From: Candidatus Saccharimonadota bacterium
GTDB taxonomy: Bacteria; Patescibacteriota; Saccharimonadia; Saccharimonadales; SLHW01
NCBI GenBank assembly: GCA_007135955.1
Contig: SLHW01000058.1
Span: forward strand, 1 to 5,396
Direction: 5' to 3'
DNA: 5,396 nucleotides
Below the pieces are notes generated by a model. It was given only the letters and a program-made list of their open reading frames with translations. It searched no databases and was not told the origin of the DNA. Position numbers and translations under genes: made by a program. Below are positions 4,612-5,396 of this stretch, piece by piece (within the stretch, counting starts at the first letter, position 1; each line of letters begins with the position of its first letter).

Positions 4612-5396
4612 ATGAATATCGGAGAAATTGTCGTTATTGCAGTAATAGTAGCTGCTATCTTAGCCGTAGTACTCTATGTGCTTGCCCAGAAATTTACCTT
4701 GCAGCTTACCACTAGCAACGAACAACAGAGAAAAGGCAGCAAAGAAGAAATCGAGGGCGGGGTTAAAGAAGTGCTCGAAAACAACCGCGTTTTACTCAAG
4801 GAGATTATTAACGGACTTGAGAAAAAGCTTGATGCCAGTCAGCAGGAAATCAGTGGGCTTAAGACTCAAAACGCCGCCATTAAAGAACAACTACTTGCCA
4901 CTGCTAAAGTAACCGGTGAGCTACAAGTTTCAACGGAGAGTTTACGGAACTTATTATCAAACAATCGTTTGCGTGGTGATTGGGGTGAGCAAGTCGCGGA
5001 AGACTTGCTACTGGCTGCTGGTTTTGTCGAAAACGTGACCTATCTCAAGCAAGCTACTACCACTGATGGTCGGCCAGACTTTACGATCAAATTGCCCGAT
5101 GGCTCCAAGCTCAACGTTGACGCCAAGTTCCCGTTCGATGACCTGATGGAGTATCAAGAGGCCAAGAGCGAAGCGGCTAAAAAACAAGCACTCAAGAAAT
5201 TCGGCAGCTCCATAAAGCAAAAGGTCAAAGACATCACGTCCAAAGACTACATCAACCCAGAAGATAATACCCTAGATTTTGTCGTGATGTTCATCCCTAA
5301 TGAGATGATTTTTAGTTTTATCTACGAAAAACTCCCGGATATCAACGAATACTGCGCCCAACGTAAAGTCGTGCTAGCCGGTCCGTTTGGCTTTAC
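4612..5396 (+). CDS. rmuC: RmuC family DNA recombination protein, C-terminus cut by window edge
   Basis: The frame is open from the ATG at 4612 to the window end, giving 261 codons; the 3' part is missing (E. coli RmuC has about 475 residues). The order is typical for the family: an N-terminal membrane anchor (residues about 5-24), a coiled coil rich in Glu, Lys and Gln (about 38-110), then the RmuC core with R121-G-D-W-G-E126, Y-L-K-Q near 143, R154-P-D156, an L-P-D-G turn and D170-A-K172. The E, D and D-x-K residues fit the PD-(D/E)xK nuclease-like fold assigned to RmuC. The protein limits inversions and rearrangements at short inverted repeats; its biochemical activity is poorly defined. 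It is divergent from the two-gene operon across 123 bp, and nothing links it functionally to that operon. Confidence 0.93.
   Translation, partial: MNIGEIVVIAVIVAAILAVVLYVLAQKFTLQLTTSNEQQRKGSKEEIEGGVKEVLENNRVLLKEIINGLEKKLDASQQEISGLKTQNAAIKEQLLATAKVTGELQVSTESLRNLLSNNRLRGDWGEQVAEDLLLAAGFVENVTYLKQATTTDGRPDFTIKLPDGSKLNVDAKFPFDDLMEYQEAKSEAAKKQALKKFGSSIKQKVKDITSKDYINPEDNTLDFVVMFIPNEMIFSFIYEKLPDINEYCAQRKVVLAGPFGF

Noticed and set aside
4676..4912. Second plus-strand frame inside rmuC
   Set aside because: The overlapping frame encodes the conserved RmuC coiled coil continuously into the core domain.
1..5396. CRISPR array, tRNA or rRNA genes, insertion sequence or recoded UGA
   Set aside because: No regularly spaced long direct repeats, cloverleaf, transposase or terminal repeats were seen, and TGA acts as a normal stop for two genes; intergenic gaps are all under 125 bp.

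Overview
The window looks like chromosomal DNA of a bacterium with a compact genome. It holds six complete or partial genes besides the partial one at the left edge, with short gaps, an overlapping gene pair and a convergent pair whose stop codons overlap. Base composition is moderate. Several first genes seem to have almost no 5' leader and no Shine-Dalgarno site, two of the proteins are unrecognised, and one is a long disordered acidic protein. This would suit a Patescibacteria/CPR (for example Saccharibacteria-like) genome, but that is an inference from style. No marker gene fixes the taxon. The standard code works throughout.

Left part (1-981): the N-terminus of an alpha/beta-hydrolase-like protein runs leftward off the edge (1-129). 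It is divergent from a PAP2-family membrane phosphatase (234-884, +) with a complete set of catalytic motifs. The 104-bp gap between them holds a good promoter for the phosphatase and a two-part dyad. After the phosphatase, two tandem hairpins (928-974) separate it from the convergent Fur-family regulator.

Middle (982-3950): a Fur-family metalloregulator (982-1407, -) has two CxxC zinc motifs and a run of five histidines. It is divergent from a small helical protein of unknown function (1522-1941, +). A perfect 14-bp palindrome (1457-1470) in the gap between them is a candidate operator. The small gene meets, stop over stop, a 670-residue protein on the minus strand (1938-3950). That protein has a His/Cys-rich N-terminus with two copies of HxCxxHCxHGES, a very long acidic Ser/Thr/Ala/Glu-rich disordered middle, and a helical C-terminal domain.

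Right part (3943-5396): an unrecognised 181-residue protein (3943-4488, -) overlaps the start of the His/Cys-rich gene by 8 bp, so the two probably form an operon. Divergent from it is the N-terminal two thirds or so of RmuC (4612-5396, +), which runs off the right edge.

The most interesting point is that the Fur-family gene and the two-gene operon carry a near-identical 20-bp element (18/20) at exactly the same 22-nt distance from their ATGs. Together with the His/Cys repeats, this suggests, but does not prove, a small metal-handling locus made of a sensor, an unknown protein and a putative metal-binding disordered protein.
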